Positions 1-10,326 of a DNA stretch of 64,000 nt are shown here, piece by piece. The stretch covers positions 1-64,000 of the forward strand of contig JANYET010000039.1 in assembly GCA_025359785.1 (NCBI GenBank). The letters are read 5' to 3'. The notes beneath the pieces were generated by a model. It worked only from the letters and a program-made list of their open reading frames with translations, did no database searches and was not told the DNA's origin. The DNA is from Alphaproteobacteria bacterium (GTDB taxonomy: Bacteria > Pseudomonadota > Alphaproteobacteria > Caulobacterales > Caulobacteraceae). Positions within the stretch are counted from its first letter, which is position 1. Each line of letters starts with the position of its first letter. A program made the translations under genes and the position numbers.

Positions 1-907
1 CGTCGGGGCGAACCGGGCCAGGCCCCGCGCGCTCCAACAGCTTTGGCAGTTCGGTGAAGACCGTGGGGGTGTAGCCCTTGGTGGTCGGCGGCTCGCCGGC
101 GGCCAGGCCGATCTCGCGCTGGGCCATGGCAAAGCGGGTGACGCTGTCCATCAGGCACAACACTTCCATGTCCTGGTCGCGCAGAAATTCGGCGATGGCC
201 ATGGTCATATAGGCGGCCTGGCGGCGCTTGAGGGCCGGCTCGTCGGAGGTAGCGACCACCACGATGGCGCGCTTGAGGCCCTCTTCGCCCAGCGTCTCTT
301 CGATGAACTCGCGGACCTCACGGCCCCGTTCGCCGATCAGCCCCACCACGACAGCGTCGCAGTCGGCTTCCTTGGCCAGCATGGAGAGCAACACCGACTT
401 GCCGACGCCGGAGCCGGCGAACACGCCCAGGCGCTGGCCGCGGCAGCAGGTGGTGAAGACATTCATGGCGCGCACGCCCAGGTCCAGCCGCTCGCCCACC
501 CGGGCGCGGGCGTGGGCGGACGGTGGGGCGGCGCGCAGGGGATAGGCCGCGATGCCCTGGCTCAGCGGTCCCTTGCCATCGACCGGGTTTCCGAACGCGT
601 CGATCACCCGGCCGAGCCAGGCCTTGGTCGGTCGCACCGCGGAGCCCAGCGGCTCGATGCGGATTTCCGCGCCGGGCGCGACGCCCTCCACCGGACCGAA
701 GGGCATCAGCAGCGCGCGGGTGTCGCGGAACCCCACGACCTCGGCCGACAGCGGCTTTTCCCCGAAGCGGACGATCTCGGCGCGGGCCCCCACCGCCAGC
801 CGGGTCAGCCCGCCGCGGGCCTCGATCAACAGGCCGTTCACCGCGGCCACCCGGCCGCAAACCGTCAGGGGATCAAGCCGCTCGACCGCGGCCACCAAGC
901 TCTTCAC
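1..907 (-). CDS. fliI: Flagellar export ATPase FliI (3' end outside window)
   Basis: This is the N-terminal two thirds (about 302 codons) of the type III flagellar secretion ATPase, which powers export of flagellar subunits at the inner-membrane base of the flagellum. The reading frame stays open to the window edge. A P-loop GSGVGKS lies near residue 166, followed by the family segment [15 protein letters not shown]. The start is taken as GTG at 907, because an in-frame TAG sits immediately upstream and excludes anything longer. The usual family length is about 440 residues, so the C-terminal third is missing. It is divergent from ctrA. In Caulobacter early flagellar genes are CtrA targets, so the shared upstream region may serve both genes (inference). 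Confidence 0.93.
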   Translation of the reverse strand, partial: MKSLVAAVERLDPLTVCGRVAAVNGLLIEARGGLTRLAVGARAEIVRFGEKPLSAEVVGFRDTRALLMPFGPVEGVAPGAEIRIEPLGSAVRPTKAWLGRVIDAFGNPVDGKGPLSQGIAAYPLRAAPPSAHARARVGERLDLGVRAMNVFTTCCRGQRLGVFAGSGVGKSVLLSMLAKEADCDAVVVGLIGERGREVREFIEETLGEEGLKRAIVVVATSDEPALKRRQAAYMTMAIAEFLRDQDMEVLCLMDSVTRFAMAQREIGLAAGEPPTTKGYTPTVFTELPKLLERAGPGPVRPD

Positions 908-1252
908 CTACAGCCCTCAAACTCGACGCCACAGAATCCGGTGATCGCGATTAAGGGGTGGTGAAGATCGGGCTATCGCTCCGGTCGATTTCGAAGATGA
1001 CCGCCGGGCCTTGGCGGCGGTTTCGCCGCCGCTTGGTTCGGCCCTGATGTCCAATCACGAAAGATTCAACAGCCCTTCTAGCTGATCACCGGGGTCGGAC
1101 TCTTGAAGCGGATTCCGCATCGGATTAACGATTCGGTGCGGGCGGACACTCCCGATTAACCAGTCTTAAATTAACTCGGCGGCAGGTTAACGGCGAGGTC
1201 CAGGCGGATTCACTGAATTCGCGGGGCGTGCGGGGACGAGCAGGAGAGACGG
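908..1252 (+). promoter_or_regulatory. ctrA/fliI divergent regulatory region with six GANTC sites and CtrA half-sites
   Basis: This 345-bp gap has no gene. It contains six GANTC motifs (CcrM methylation sites) at 934, 1063, 1098, 1111, 1130 and 1207; about one would be expected by chance. It also has several TTAA(C) CtrA-type half-sites at 1125, 1156, 1166, 1171 and 1187, the pair at 1156/1166 being spaced by 6 instead of the consensus 7 bases. In Caulobacter, ctrA transcription depends on GANTC methylation state and on CtrA autoregulation, so this region probably holds both controls. Exact promoter elements are not assigned. Confidence 0.7.
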
Positions 1253-1954
<702 letters not shown>

Positions 1955-1983
1955 CCGGCCGACGCGAGGTTCGAACGACAAGA

Positions 1984-2017
1984 GGGCGTCCCGCCAGCCA
2001 GGCGGGGCGCCCTTTTT
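1984..2017 (+). terminator. Rho-independent terminator of ctrA
   Basis: A 12-bp GC-rich stem (1984-1995 pairing with 2001-2012, one G-T wobble) with a 5-nt loop is followed by TTTTT. It lies between ctrA and the convergent fixJ. Confidence 0.92.
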
Positions 2018-2039
2018 CTTTGGGGGCCCTGGTTGGACG

Positions 2040-2642
2040 CTACAGCCCCGCCAGCAACGCCATCCGCACCAGGTCTGACAGGCTCTTGGCGCCGGACTTC
2101 ATCATCATGCCGGCGCGGTGGACCTCGACGGTTCGGGGGCTGATGTCGAGATCGCGGGCGATGGCCTTGCTGGTCTTGCCGGACACCACGCCTTCCAGCA
2201 CCTGCCGCTCGCGGGGCGACAGCCCCTGAAGCGCCGCGCGGTCGCGCTGGCGGTCCGCGGCGTCGGGCAAGGCAGGCCCGCCCAGCGCCCGCTCGACGGC
2301 GCACAGCAGCACCTCGTCCCTGAACGGCTTCTCCAGGAAGTCCACCGCGCCGGCCTTCATCGCCTCCACCGCCATCGCGATGTCGCCATGGCCGGTGACC
2401 ACGATCGCCGCCAGTGGCAGCTTCGCCGCCGCCAGCCGCCGCACCAGCTCGATCCCGTCGAGGCCCGGCATCCGCACGTCGGTGATCACGCACCCCGGCG
2501 CGAGGTCCGCGGCCTCGGCCAGGAAGACCTGGGCGCTGTCGTAGGCGCGTGCGACGAAGCCCGCGGTCCGCAGCAGAAAGGCCAGCGACCCTCGGATCGC
2601 CTCGTCGTCGTCGATGACATAGACCTCAGACCCGTTCGGCAT
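2040..2642 (-). CDS. fixJ: FixJ-type two-component response regulator
   Basis: A 200-residue NarL/FixJ-family regulator and probable partner of the overlapping fixL. The receiver domain has the acidic cluster IDDDE at 10-14, phosphoacceptor Asp55 in TDVRMP and the Lys of EKPF. The LuxR-type helix-turn-helix occupies about residues 138-195 ([11 protein letters not shown] ... [17 protein letters not shown]). In rhizobia and Caulobacter, FixJ-P activates fixK and microaerobic respiratory genes. Its ATG overlaps the fixL stop by 17 bases, so the pair is co-transcribed and probably translationally coupled. No fixK or fixT gene lies nearby. Confidence 0.92.
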   Translation of the reverse strand: MPNGSEVYVIDDDEAIRGSLAFLLRTAGFVARAYDSAQVFLAEAADLAPGCVITDVRMPGLDGIELVRRLAAAKLPLAAIVVTGHGDIAMAVEAMKAGAVDFLEKPFRDEVLLCAVERALGGPALPDAADRQRDRAALQGLSPRERQVLEGVVSGKTSKAIARDLDISPRTVEVHRAGMMMKSGAKSLSDLVRMALLAGL

Positions 2643-3936
2643 GCGCCCTCTCCCACGCTCGGACGGCGCGCACCGTGAAATGGAAGGTCGCGCCCGTCCC
2701 CCGTTCGCCCTCGGCCCAGATGCGGCCGCCGTGGGCTTCGACGATGGTGCGCGAGATCGAAAGGCCCACGCCCATCCCGTGCCGTTTGGTGGTCACGAAG
2801 GGTTGGAAGAGCTGGTGCGCCACGACGGGACTGAGGCCGGTTCCGGTGTCGCCCACCGAGATCAGCACCATGTCGTCCGCGGCGGCGCTGGCGCTGACGG
2901 TGAGCTCGCGCCGCTCGCTTTCGGCCATGGCCTCGATGGCGTTGCGCATCAGGTTCAGGACCACCTGCTGGATCTGCACCCGGTCGACCAGAACCAGGCC
3001 GATGTCGGGCGCGACGTCGTAGCGAAGCCCCACGCCGTGGTCCTTGCCGCCGGCGCCGACCATGGCCAGCGCGCCGGCCTCTTCCAACAGTTGCGGCAGG
3101 TTTTCCATCTGCCGCTCGGTCTCGCCCTTGGAGACGAAATCGCGCAGCCGCCGGATGATGTCGCCGGCCCGGAACATCTGTTCAGCCGCGACCGTCAGGG
3201 CCTCGCCGATCGCCTCGGTGTCCACCGGCTGCTCTTTCAGCAGACGCAGAGAGCCCTGGATGTAGTTGGCGGTGGCCGAGAGCGGCTGGTTCAATTCGTG
3301 CGCCAGGGCCGAGGCCATCTCGCCCATGGCGCTGAGCCGCGAGATATGCGCGAGCTCCGACTGCAGATCCTGAAACCGGTGCTCCGCCGCCTGGCGCTCG
3401 GTCAGGTCACGCACGAAGCCGGTGAAAAACCGCCCCTCGCCGGACGTCATCTCGCCGACCGACAGCTCCATCGGAAAGGTCGATCCGTCGCGGCGTTCGC
3501 CGACCACCACGCGGCCGACCCCGATCACCCGCCGATCGCCGGTGGCCAGATAGCGGGCGAGGTAGCCGTCATGGCCTTCGCGGTAGGGGCTGGGCATCAG
3601 GAGGCTGACGTTGCGCCCGATGACCTCGGCCGCCGTCCAGCCGAACTGCCGCTCGGCCGCCAGACTGAAGGATTGAATGGTTCCGCGCGGATCGATGACG
3701 ATCATCGCGTCGGGAACCGAGTCCAGGATCGCCGCGAGCGGCAGGCCCAGCGCCGGGTCCGGCCGCCGACGTCGCCGCAGGACCAGCCGCAGCGCCCAGG
3801 CGGCCGCCGCGCCCCCGGCCAGGAGCGACGCAAGCCACGGACCGCGAAGCTGTGTCGCCGCGTAGGCAAGCAGGCCGGCCGACAGGATCAGCAGCAGCCC
3901 CGCGGCCAGCCGACTCGATCCCTGGGCGTCGCTCAT
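2626..3936 (-). CDS. fixL: Oxygen-sensing haem histidine kinase FixL
   Basis: About 436 residues. Two membrane helices (about 10-28 and 34-52) precede a PAS domain matching the FixL haem pocket. His122 in [10 protein letters not shown] aligns with the proximal haem ligand His200 of Bradyrhizobium FixL; Arg128 and Arg142 (in IGVGR) align with Arg206 and Arg220. The residue at the Bradyrhizobium His214 position is Arg here. The kinase core has the H-box [13 protein letters not shown] (His213) and the N/G boxes [10 protein letters not shown] and [10 protein letters not shown] longer frame exists, but a GGGGGAGG ribosome site just before 3936 fixes this start. The haem residues indicate a working O2 sensor that phosphorylates FixJ when O2 is low. 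Confidence 0.92.
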   Translation of the reverse strand: MSDAQGSSRLAAGLLLILSAGLLAYAATQLRGPWLASLLAGGAAAAWALRLVLRRRRRPDPALGLPLAAILDSVPDAMIVIDPRGTIQSFSLAAERQFGWTAAEVIGRNVSLLMPSPYREGHDGYLARYLATGDRRVIGVGRVVVGERRDGSTFPMELSVGEMTSGEGRFFTGFVRDLTERQAAEHRFQDLQSELAHISRLSAMGEMASALAHELNQPLSATANYIQGSLRLLKEQPVDTEAIGEALTVAAEQMFRAGDIIRRLRDFVSKGETERQMENLPQLLEEAGALAMVGAGGKDHGVGLRYDVAPDIGLVLVDRVQIQQVVLNLMRNAIEAMAESERRELTVSASAAADDMVLISVGDTGTGLSPVVAHQLFQPFVTTKRHGMGVGLSISRTIVEAHGGRIWAEGERGTGATFHFTVRAVRAWERAHAERV

Positions 3937-4176
3937 GCCGCGCCTCCCCCGACGCCGGCTCTCTTGAGACCCCGGCCCCGACCCTGGGCGCCATTGATCA
4001 TGTTTCGCGCCGCGTCGTCGCCTAATTCTCGCCACGGTTGAGCTTGGCGCGCCGCACCACCGCGCGAAATGGGGCCAGTTGGCGCCCCGACATCCAGCGC
4101 CGATCCAGGGCCGCCGCGCGGCGTTTTCGTTTTCACCCTCTAACCGGTAGAGTCGCTGGCGCGACGCGCGGCGGAG

Positions 4177-6573
4177 ATGACGGCTTTGGGACGACTATTA
4201 GCCCTGATGGCGGCGATGATCGCCGCCGCCCTGATCGCCTGGTTCGGCGAGCAGACGCCAAAGCCGGTTGCCGCCGACGCGCCGCCGGGCGCCTTCTCCG
4301 CCGAGCGCGCCATGGCCGACGTCCGCGCCATCGCCTCGGTTCCCCACCCGATCGGCTCCGACGCCAATCACGCCGCCCGCGACAAGCTCCTCGTCCGCAT
4401 GGCCGCGCTCGGTCTCAGCCCCGAGGTCCACCGTGGCGTCGGTGTGTTCAGCCGCCCGGGCGGCACGCGCCTGGTGATCGGCGGCGGCGCGGTGGAAAAT
4501 CTGGTCGGCGTCCTGCCCGGCCGCGATCCGACAGCGCCGGCGCTGGCGCTGATGGCGCACTACGACAGCGTTCCCGGCTCCGATGGCGCGGCGGACGACG
4601 CCGCCGGCGTCGCCAGCGCGCTCGAGGTCGTCCGCGCGCTCAAGACCCATGGCGTCCCCGAGCGCGATGTCGTCGTCCTGCTGACCGACGGTGAGGAGGC
4701 GGGCCTGCTGGGCGCCGACGCCTTCTTCAACCGCGACCCGCTCGCCAGGCACATCGGGTTCATCTTCAATATGGAAGCGCGCGGGGCCGCCGGCCGAGTG
4801 CAGATGTTCCAGACCGGCGACGGCAACAGCGGAGCCATCGACCTGTTGCGCCACACCGCGCCGGACCCGCGCGCCTCTTCGCTCACCGGCTACATCTACG
4901 CCCACATGCCCAACGACACCGACTTCACGGTGTCGAAGAAGGCGGGGATAGCGGGGCTGAACTACGCCTTCCTCGACCATCAGTTCGAATACCATTCGCC
5001 CACCTCGACGCCGGCGACGATGGATGCCGGGACCCTGCAGGACATGGGTCAGCAGGTGTTGGCCACCGCCCAGCCCGTCGCCTTCGCGCGCGCCCTGCCC
5101 GGCAAGGGTCCGGACATCGTCTACAGCCAGATTCCCGGCGGCCTGACGCTGGCCTATCCGCCGGTGGTCGGCTGGCTGTTCCTGGTTGTGTCGGCCCTGC
5201 TGATCGGCCTGGCCGTCGTCCGAGCGCGGCGGATCGAGGTCTTCCCCTGGACCGACGTCCTGCGCGGCCTGGGGGCCGGCGTGTTCGCGGTGCTCGGCGG
5301 CTGCGCCCTGCTGCATTTCGCCCGCCTCGCCACCGGCAGCCCCTTCGGATTCCTGGAACAGCGGTTCCTGCTGGCCCAGGCCGGCCGCTGGGAGGCGGCG
5401 GTCCTGCTGCTGGGCCTGGGCTTCATGATCCTGACCGCCGCCGAACTGGCGCGCGGACGGCGCGCCGTCGCCCTCCTGCCGCTGCTGGCGGGCTTGGGGA
5501 GTTGCGCCTTCGCGGGTTTCGACAAGGTTGGCCTGGGCCTCGGCGTCGGCGCCGCGGTCCTGGCCCTGATCTCCTATGGCCGACCGGTCAGCCGAGCGGG
5601 CGCCTGGACGGGGGTGCTGGTGCTGGGCCTGATCGTCACGACCGTCGTCCAGGCGCTGGCGCCGGTCACCGCCTTCGTCTTCGCCTGGCCCCTGGCGCTG
5701 GCCAGCCTCGCGGCCGCGTCCAGTGCACTCAGCGCCCGAAAGGGCGACGCAAGCCTGATCGCCATCGCGGTGCTGGCGGCGATCGGGGTCGGCTGGGTGG
5801 GCGGGCTGGCGCACAGCGCCTACCTCGCCCTCGACCTCGTCGAGCTTCTGGGCGCGCCGCTACTGCTGACCGCACTGCTGCTCTGGCCGCTGGCCCAGCC
5901 CAGCGAAGGCGCCCCGCCCGCGCGCCTGGTGGGTCCGGCCCTGCTGATCGCGGGCTTCGCGGTCCTGGTCGCGGTGCGCCTCGCACACCCCTACGACGCG
6001 CGCCATCCGCAGGTCAGCTACGTCGGCTACCACATCGATCAGGACGCCCGCCAAGCGTGGCGGTTCAGCAATACGCCGGCCCGCACGGCCTGGACCGATC
6101 AGGTGCTGAAGGCCGATGGCGGACAGCTCATGAAGCTTGAGCACTGGTCCTACCGCCATCCGGTGGACGCCGCGCCCGCACCGTTCATCGAGGAGCCCGC
6201 GCCGCAGATCAGCCTCGCCAGACAGGCCGACGGGACAGTGATCCTGCATGCCGTCCCGCCGCCCGGCGCGCGGACCCTGATGCTGCTGCTCAAGCCCGAC
6301 ACGGTGGTCTCGATCGCGGAGATCTCGGGCGTGGCCCACCCCGTCGCGCTGAAGCCCGGCGCCAACACCGTCCTGCGCTGGGCCGCCGCGCCGCAGGGGC
6401 TCGACGTCGTCCTGAAGCCCGGCGGTCCGGGCAAGCTGGAGGTGGGCTATGTCGCGACGCTGGAGCGCTGGCCGCCTAAGGCCAAGCCGCTGCCAAAGCG
6501 CCCCGCGGACGTCTCCGGCTTCGACGACTCGGATTCCACCACGCTCACCGGCCGGCGCAGCTTTTCGTGGTGA
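4177..6573 (+). CDS. M28-family zinc metallopeptidase with polytopic membrane C-terminus
   Basis: A 798-residue membrane protein. An N-terminal helix (about 7-22) anchors a peptidase M28 domain (about 40-320) with the co-catalytic zinc signature: [15 protein letters not shown] (His near 128), [10 protein letters not shown] (Glu near 173-174), NMEA, and YHSP near 272. Multiple hydrophobic helices follow from about residue 325 to 595, then a beta-rich soluble tail. This layout resembles the eukaryotic ER metallopeptidase 1 (Fxna) family and its bacterial relatives. It is probably a periplasm-facing exopeptidase; the substrate is unknown. The start is supported by GGCGGAG just upstream. The gene is divergent from fixLJ across a 240-bp gap in which no clear FixK/FNR box was found. 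Confidence 0.88.
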   Translation: MTALGRLLALMAAMIAAALIAWFGEQTPKPVAADAPPGAFSAERAMADVRAIASVPHPIGSDANHAARDKLLVRMAALGLSPEVHRGVGVFSRPGGTRLVIGGGAVENLVGVLPGRDPTAPALALMAHYDSVPGSDGAADDAAGVASALEVVRALKTHGVPERDVVVLLTDGEEAGLLGADAFFNRDPLARHIGFIFNMEARGAAGRVQMFQTGDGNSGAIDLLRHTAPDPRASSLTGYIYAHMPNDTDFTVSKKAGIAGLNYAFLDHQFEYHSPTSTPATMDAGTLQDMGQQVLATAQPVAFARALPGKGPDIVYSQIPGGLTLAYPPVVGWLFLVVSALLIGLAVVRARRIEVFPWTDVLRGLGAGVFAVLGGCALLHFARLATGSPFGFLEQRFLLAQAGRWEAAVLLLGLGFMILTAAELARGRRAVALLPLLAGLGSCAFAGFDKVGLGLGVGAAVLALISYGRPVSRAGAWTGVLVLGLIVTTVVQALAPVTAFVFAWPLALASLAAASSALSARKGDASLIAIAVLAAIGVGWVGGLAHSAYLALDLVELLGAPLLLTALLLWPLAQPSEGAPPARLVGPALLIAGFAVLVAVRLAHPYDARHPQVSYVGYHIDQDARQAWRFSNTPARTAWTDQVLKADGGQLMKLEHWSYRHPVDAAPAPFIEEPAPQISLARQADGTVILHAVPPPGARTLMLLLKPDTVVSIAEISGVAHPVALKPGANTVLRWAAAPQGLDVVLKPGGPGKLEVGYVATLERWPPKAKPLPKRPADVSGFDDSDSTTLTGRRSFSW

Positions 6574-6610
6574 GCGAGCCGGGCTATGCCCGCGCGATGA
6601 GCCCCGCGCC

Positions 6611-6961
6611 ATGACAGACGTCACGATCTATCACAACCCCGCCTGCGGGACCTCGCGGGCGACCCTGGCCCTGCTGCGCGAGCACGGCGTCGAGCCGACG
6701 GTGGTCGAGTACCTCAAGGCCGGCTGGACCAGGGCACAGCTCGAGTCGCTGCTGGCGAAGCTCGGGCGTCCGGCGCACGAGATCCTCCGCGTGCGCGGGA
6801 CCCAGGCTCATGAGCTTGGCCTCACCGACCCCAACGCCTCCGACGCGGCCCTGATCGCCGCCATGATCCTCGATCCGATCCTGGTGGAGCGCCCGATCGT
6901 GGTGACGCCCAAGGGCGCGGCGCTTTGCCGACCCGCCGACCGGGTGCTGACCCTACTCTGA
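6611..6961 (+). CDS. ArsC-family reductase (arsenate reductase, glutaredoxin type)
   Basis: A 116-residue thioredoxin-fold ArsC family protein. The redox motif HNPACGTSR places the catalytic Cys at residue 12. Later arginines in LRVRGT and the segment ILVERPIVV match the arsenate-binding Arg positions of the family. Plasmid R773 ArsC is about 141 residues, so this is a short chromosomal form. It would reduce arsenate using glutathione and glutaredoxin; members of this family without ars neighbours can also act as Spx/YffB-like proteins. No arsenite exporter or ArsR lies nearby. The frame extends upstream into the M28 gene, but the motif begins right after the ATG at 6611. Confidence 0.88.
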   Translation: MTDVTIYHNPACGTSRATLALLREHGVEPTVVEYLKAGWTRAQLESLLAKLGRPAHEILRVRGTQAHELGLTDPNASDAALIAAMILDPILVERPIVVTPKGAALCRPADRVLTLL

Positions 6962-7031
6962 CCGGCCGCGGCTTGCGCCCAGCCCGCGTGTCGGCCGATA
7001 TGCGCGCTCACCTTCGCATCAAGGACCCGGC

Positions 7032-7847
7032 ATGGCCGCCTCCGCCCTGACGACCCATATCGGCAACTTGATCCGCCAGCAGATGGCTCAGTGGTCCGGC
7101 GCGCCGGACATGAACCAGCTCTATAACCTGCTGCGCCTGCTCGCCCGCTGGCGCTCACAGGTGCTGGTCAACACCCACCTCTCCCAGGAAGGCGCCAGGA
7201 TCACTGGCGGTCCCTTCAAGGGCATGGAGTACGTCGCCGCCGCCACCGAAGGTCCGCTGATCGCCCGTCTGCTCGGAACCTATGAGTCCGAACTGCATCC
7301 GCACCTGGCGGCGCTGGCGGCCGGCGGCATCGAGTGCGTCATCGATGTGGGCTGCGCCGAGGGCTACTACGCCGTGGGCCTCGCCCGGATGATGCCGGAC
7401 GTGACGGTCTACGCCTATGACATCGAGGAAAAAGCGCGGGTCATCTGCGCCGACCTCGCGGCTCGCAACGGGGTCGCCGACCGGGTGATTGTCGGAGGCG
7501 AGCTGAAGCCCGACGGCTTCCAGGCCTTCGCCGGCCGCAAGGCCCTGGTGATCGTCGACACCGAGGGCGCCGAGGTCGATATCCTGCAGCCGGACCTCAG
7601 TCCGGCCCTGGCTCAGATGAGCCTCATCGTCGAGACCCACGACCTGTTCCGGGCCGGCGCGCGGGCCACGCTGGTCGAGCGCTTCTCGCCCACCCACGAC
7701 ATCGTCACCGTCCACCAGGGGCCGAAGATGTTCGAGATGCCCGAATGGCTGAAGCCGCTGAACCACCTCGACCAGCTGCTGGCGGTGTGGGAATGGCGGA
7801 TGCAGCCGACACCGTGGCTGGTGATGACGCCGAAGGCTGTGGCTTAG
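7032..7847 (+). CDS. Class I SAM-dependent methyltransferase (FkbM-like)
   Basis: 271 residues. The Rossmann-fold SAM motif VIDVGCAEGYYAVGLA occurs near residues 102-117, and an acidic residue at the end of strand 2 follows in VYAYDIE. The segment VIVDTEGAEVDIL resembles the FkbM motif, suggesting an O-methyltransferase. An N-terminal helical stretch of about 60 residues precedes the domain. The substrate is unknown. The gene ends with a 4-base convergent overlap with the alcohol dehydrogenase gene. There is no biosynthetic cluster around it. Confidence 0.82.
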   Translation: MAASALTTHIGNLIRQQMAQWSGAPDMNQLYNLLRLLARWRSQVLVNTHLSQEGARITGGPFKGMEYVAAATEGPLIARLLGTYESELHPHLAALAAGGIECVIDVGCAEGYYAVGLARMMPDVTVYAYDIEEKARVICADLAARNGVADRVIVGGELKPDGFQAFAGRKALVIVDTEGAEVDILQPDLSPALAQMSLIVETHDLFRAGARATLVERFSPTHDIVTVHQGPKMFEMPEWLKPLNHLDQLLAVWEWRMQPTPWLVMTPKAVA

Positions 7848-8929
7848 GTATCGAAGACGATGACCGAGCGGGCCAGTTCGCCCTTCTTCATCTCATCGAA
7901 GCCCTCGTTGACCTGCTCCAGCTTGATGCGCTGCGAGATCATGTGGTCGAGCTTCAACTTGCCGGACATGTAGAAGTCCACGAACCGGGGCATGTCGACC
8001 GGGAAGCGGTTGGAGCCCATCAGCGAGCCCTGCAGCTTCTTCTCGCCCAGGAACGCCGCGCCCATCACGCTGACCATCTGGCCGATCGGGATCATGCCGA
8101 TGATGTTGGCCGTGCCGCCGCGGCGCAGCATGTTGAAAGCCTGCTCGGCGGTCTTACCCAGGCCGATGGCCTCGAAGGCGTGATGCACGCCGCCCTTGGT
8201 CATTTCGAGCACCTCCTTGACCGCGTCGGTCTTCGAGGCGTCGATGAAGTCGGTGGCGCCGAATTCCATGGCCAGGTTGCCCTTGGAGGCGACCATGTCG
8301 ATGGCGATGATCCGGCTGGCGCCGGCGATCGCCGCGCCATTGACCGCCGCCAGGCCCACGCCGCCGCAGCCGATCACCGCCACGGTCTCGCCGGGCCGCA
8401 CGTTCGAGGTATGGATCGCGGCCCCCACGCCGGTGGTCACCGAACAGCCGATCAGGGCCGCCACATCCAGCGGCATGTCCTTGCGGATCGCCACGCAGGC
8501 ATGCTCGTGGATCAGCATGTGCTCGGCGAAGGAGCTGAGGTTCAGGAACTGCATCATCGGGCCGGCGGGCGCCGACAGGCGGGGCTCATCGTCCTTGCCG
8601 CGCTTGGTGTCCGGCGAGACGCACAGGCTCATGTGGCCGGTCAGGCAGAATTCGCAGTGGCCGCAGAAGGCCGACAGGCAGGTGATCACGTGGTCGCCCG
8701 GCTTCACGGTGCGAACCTCCGAGCCCACCTGCTCGACGATGCCCGAGCTTTCGTGGCCGAGCACGGCCGGCAGCGGGTGCGGATAGGTGCCTTGCATGAA
8801 GTGCAGGTCGGAGTGGCAAAGGCCGGCGGCGGCGGTGCGGATCAGCACCTCGTGCGGGCCGGGCTTGTTGATCTGGACCTGTTCGATCTGAAGCGGCTGA
8901 CCCACTTCGCGCAGCACGGCGGCCTTCAT
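7844..8929 (-). CDS. Zinc-dependent alcohol dehydrogenase (MDR superfamily)
   Basis: 361 residues, the usual length. The catalytic zinc site is visible: Cys in GLCHSDLH (about 38), GHESSGIV (His-Glu near 59) and the later Cys in ALIGCSVTTG. The structural zinc site is the four-Cys cluster CGHCEFCLTGHMSLC (about 89-103). The NAD-binding motif is VIGCGGVGL, with an acidic residue in IAIDMV favouring NAD+. It resembles the class III/aryl and medium-chain alcohol dehydrogenases and probably oxidises an alcohol to an aldehyde. With CYP153 and an AlkK-like ligase in the same window it could serve alkane-derived alcohols (inference). Confidence 0.92.
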   Translation of the reverse strand: MKAAVLREVGQPLQIEQVQINKPGPHEVLIRTAAAGLCHSDLHFMQGTYPHPLPAVLGHESSGIVEQVGSEVRTVKPGDHVITCLSAFCGHCEFCLTGHMSLCVSPDTKRGKDDEPRLSAPAGPMMQFLNLSSFAEHMLIHEHACVAIRKDMPLDVAALIGCSVTTGVGAAIHTSNVRPGETVAVIGCGGVGLAAVNGAAIAGASRIIAIDMVASKGNLAMEFGATDFIDASKTDAVKEVLEMTKGGVHHAFEAIGLGKTAEQAFNMLRRGGTANIIGMIPIGQMVSVMGAAFLGEKKLQGSLMGSNRFPVDMPRFVDFYMSGKLKLDHMISQRIKLEQVNEGFDEMKKGELARSVIVFDT

Positions 8930-9092
8930 GGCGTTTTCCCTTAGGTTTGGCCCTACGGACGGGGGCCTTCCCGAAGAGCCTTATCGCCGATCAGAAGGAC
9001 CGGCCAAGGCCTTTTGCCGCCGGACGATCTAAAACGCGCGCCGCGGCCTAAACCTATCGACAGCCCGACGCGGTAATCGCAAGACAGGGGCG

Positions 9093-10319
9093 ATGGACGA
9101 AACGCCGACCCCAAGCCAGGCCGGGCCAAGCGACGCTTGGGAGGTGTTCCGCGCCTTCCTCAGCCAGGGCCTGACGGCGTTCGGCGGGCCGGTGGCGCAC
9201 ATCGGCTATTTCCGGCGCGAGTTCGTGGAGCGGCGCGGCTGGCTGAGCGACGCGGCCTTCGCCGACCTGCTGGCGCTGGCGCAGTTCCTGCCTGGTCCGG
9301 CGTCGAGCCAGCTCGGCATGGCCATCGGCCTGCGCCGGGCCGGCTATGCGGGCCTGCTGGCCGCCTGGATCGGATTCACCCTGCCGGCCGGCGTCGCGAT
9401 GATCGCATTGGCCTATCTGACGCCCAGCCTGGAGCCCGGCTGGGGCGACGGTGTGCTGCATGGGCTTAAGCTCGCCGCCGCCGCCATCGTCGTCCAGGCC
9501 GTGGTCGCGATGGCCCGCACCCTGGCGATCGGCCCGATCCGCGCCGGCATGGCGATCGGCGCGGCCCTGGGCCTGCTGCTCAGCCACGGCGCGGTGGCCC
9601 AGATCCTGGCGCTGGTCGCCGGCGGCGCCTTCGGCTTCGCCTTTCTGCGCGAGCCGGTCTCGGCCGAGCCGGACGATCCCGCGACCCAGGCGGTGACGCC
9701 GGCGGTCTCGGCAGGCGCGCTGACCGCCTTCATCCTGATCCTCGGCCTGCTGCCGTTCCTCGCCGCCTGGCTGGGCGATCCCAGCCTGGAGCTGGCCAGC
9801 GTCTTCTACCGCGCCGGCGCCCTGGTGTTCGGTGGCGGGCATGTGGTGCTGCCGGTGCTGCAGCAGGAGATCGTGCGGGCCGGCTGGCTCGACCAGGAGA
9901 GCTTTCTGGCGGGCTACGGCGCCGTCCAGGCCCTGCCCGGCCCGCTGTTCAGCTTCGCGGGCTTCGTGGGCGCGGCCCAGGAGGTCGCACCCGGCGGCTG
10001 GCGCGGCGGTCTCATCGCCCTGATTTCCATCTGCCTGCCGAGCCTGCTGCTGGTCGTGGGCGTCCTGCCCCTCTGGGACCGGCTGAAGCGGCGCCCGGAG
10101 GCCCGAGGCGCGATGGCCGGGGTGAACGCCACGGTGGTGGGCGTGCTGGCCGCGGCGCTGTGGAACCCGGTGCTGACCACGACCATCGAGCGGCCCAGCG
10201 ACTGGCTGCTGGTGTTGGCGGCCTATGTGTTCCTGACGGTCGCCAAGGCGCCGCCGTGGCTGGTGGTGATCGCGTTTGCAGTGACGGTGGGGCTCTTCAC
10301 CCACGCGCCCATCGTCTAG
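9093..10319 (+). CDS. chrA: Chromate transporter ChrA (two-domain)
   Basis: A 408-residue inner-membrane protein of the CHR superfamily, long-chain two-domain form. Each half has the family hallmarks: the first half GLTAFGGPVAHIGYFRREFV and LAQFLPGPASSQLG, the second half FGGGHVVLPVLQQEIV and VQALPGPLFSFAGFVG. About ten hydrophobic helices are visible. Family members export chromate from the cytoplasm and confer Cr(VI) resistance. No ChrB regulator is adjacent. The gene is separated by 163 bp from the divergent alcohol dehydrogenase and converges on the next hydrolase with a 7-bp gap. Confidence 0.94.
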   Translation: MDETPTPSQAGPSDAWEVFRAFLSQGLTAFGGPVAHIGYFRREFVERRGWLSDAAFADLLALAQFLPGPASSQLGMAIGLRRAGYAGLLAAWIGFTLPAGVAMIALAYLTPSLEPGWGDGVLHGLKLAAAAIVVQAVVAMARTLAIGPIRAGMAIGAALGLLLSHGAVAQILALVAGGAFGFAFLREPVSAEPDDPATQAVTPAVSAGALTAFILILGLLPFLAAWLGDPSLELASVFYRAGALVFGGGHVVLPVLQQEIVRAGWLDQESFLAGYGAVQALPGPLFSFAGFVGAAQEVAPGGWRGGLIALISICLPSLLLVVGVLPLWDRLKRRPEARGAMAGVNATVVGVLAAALWNPVLTTTIERPSDWLLVLAAYVFLTVAKAPPWLVVIAFAVTVGLFTHAPIV

Positions 10320-10326
10320 ACGCCGA

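Noticed and set aside
318..860. 180-residue frame on the minus strand at the left edge
   Set aside because: It is out of phase with the FliI frame, which has the P-loop and family segments, and shows only Arg/Pro/Gly-rich composition.
1156..1169. TTAA pair as a full CtrA box at ctrA
   Set aside because: The spacing is 6, not 7, so only half-sites are claimed, not a consensus box.
3937..4176. FixK/FNR box (TTGAT-N4-ATCAA) between fixL and the M28 gene
   Set aside because: Only TTGATCATG is present; the second half is missing.
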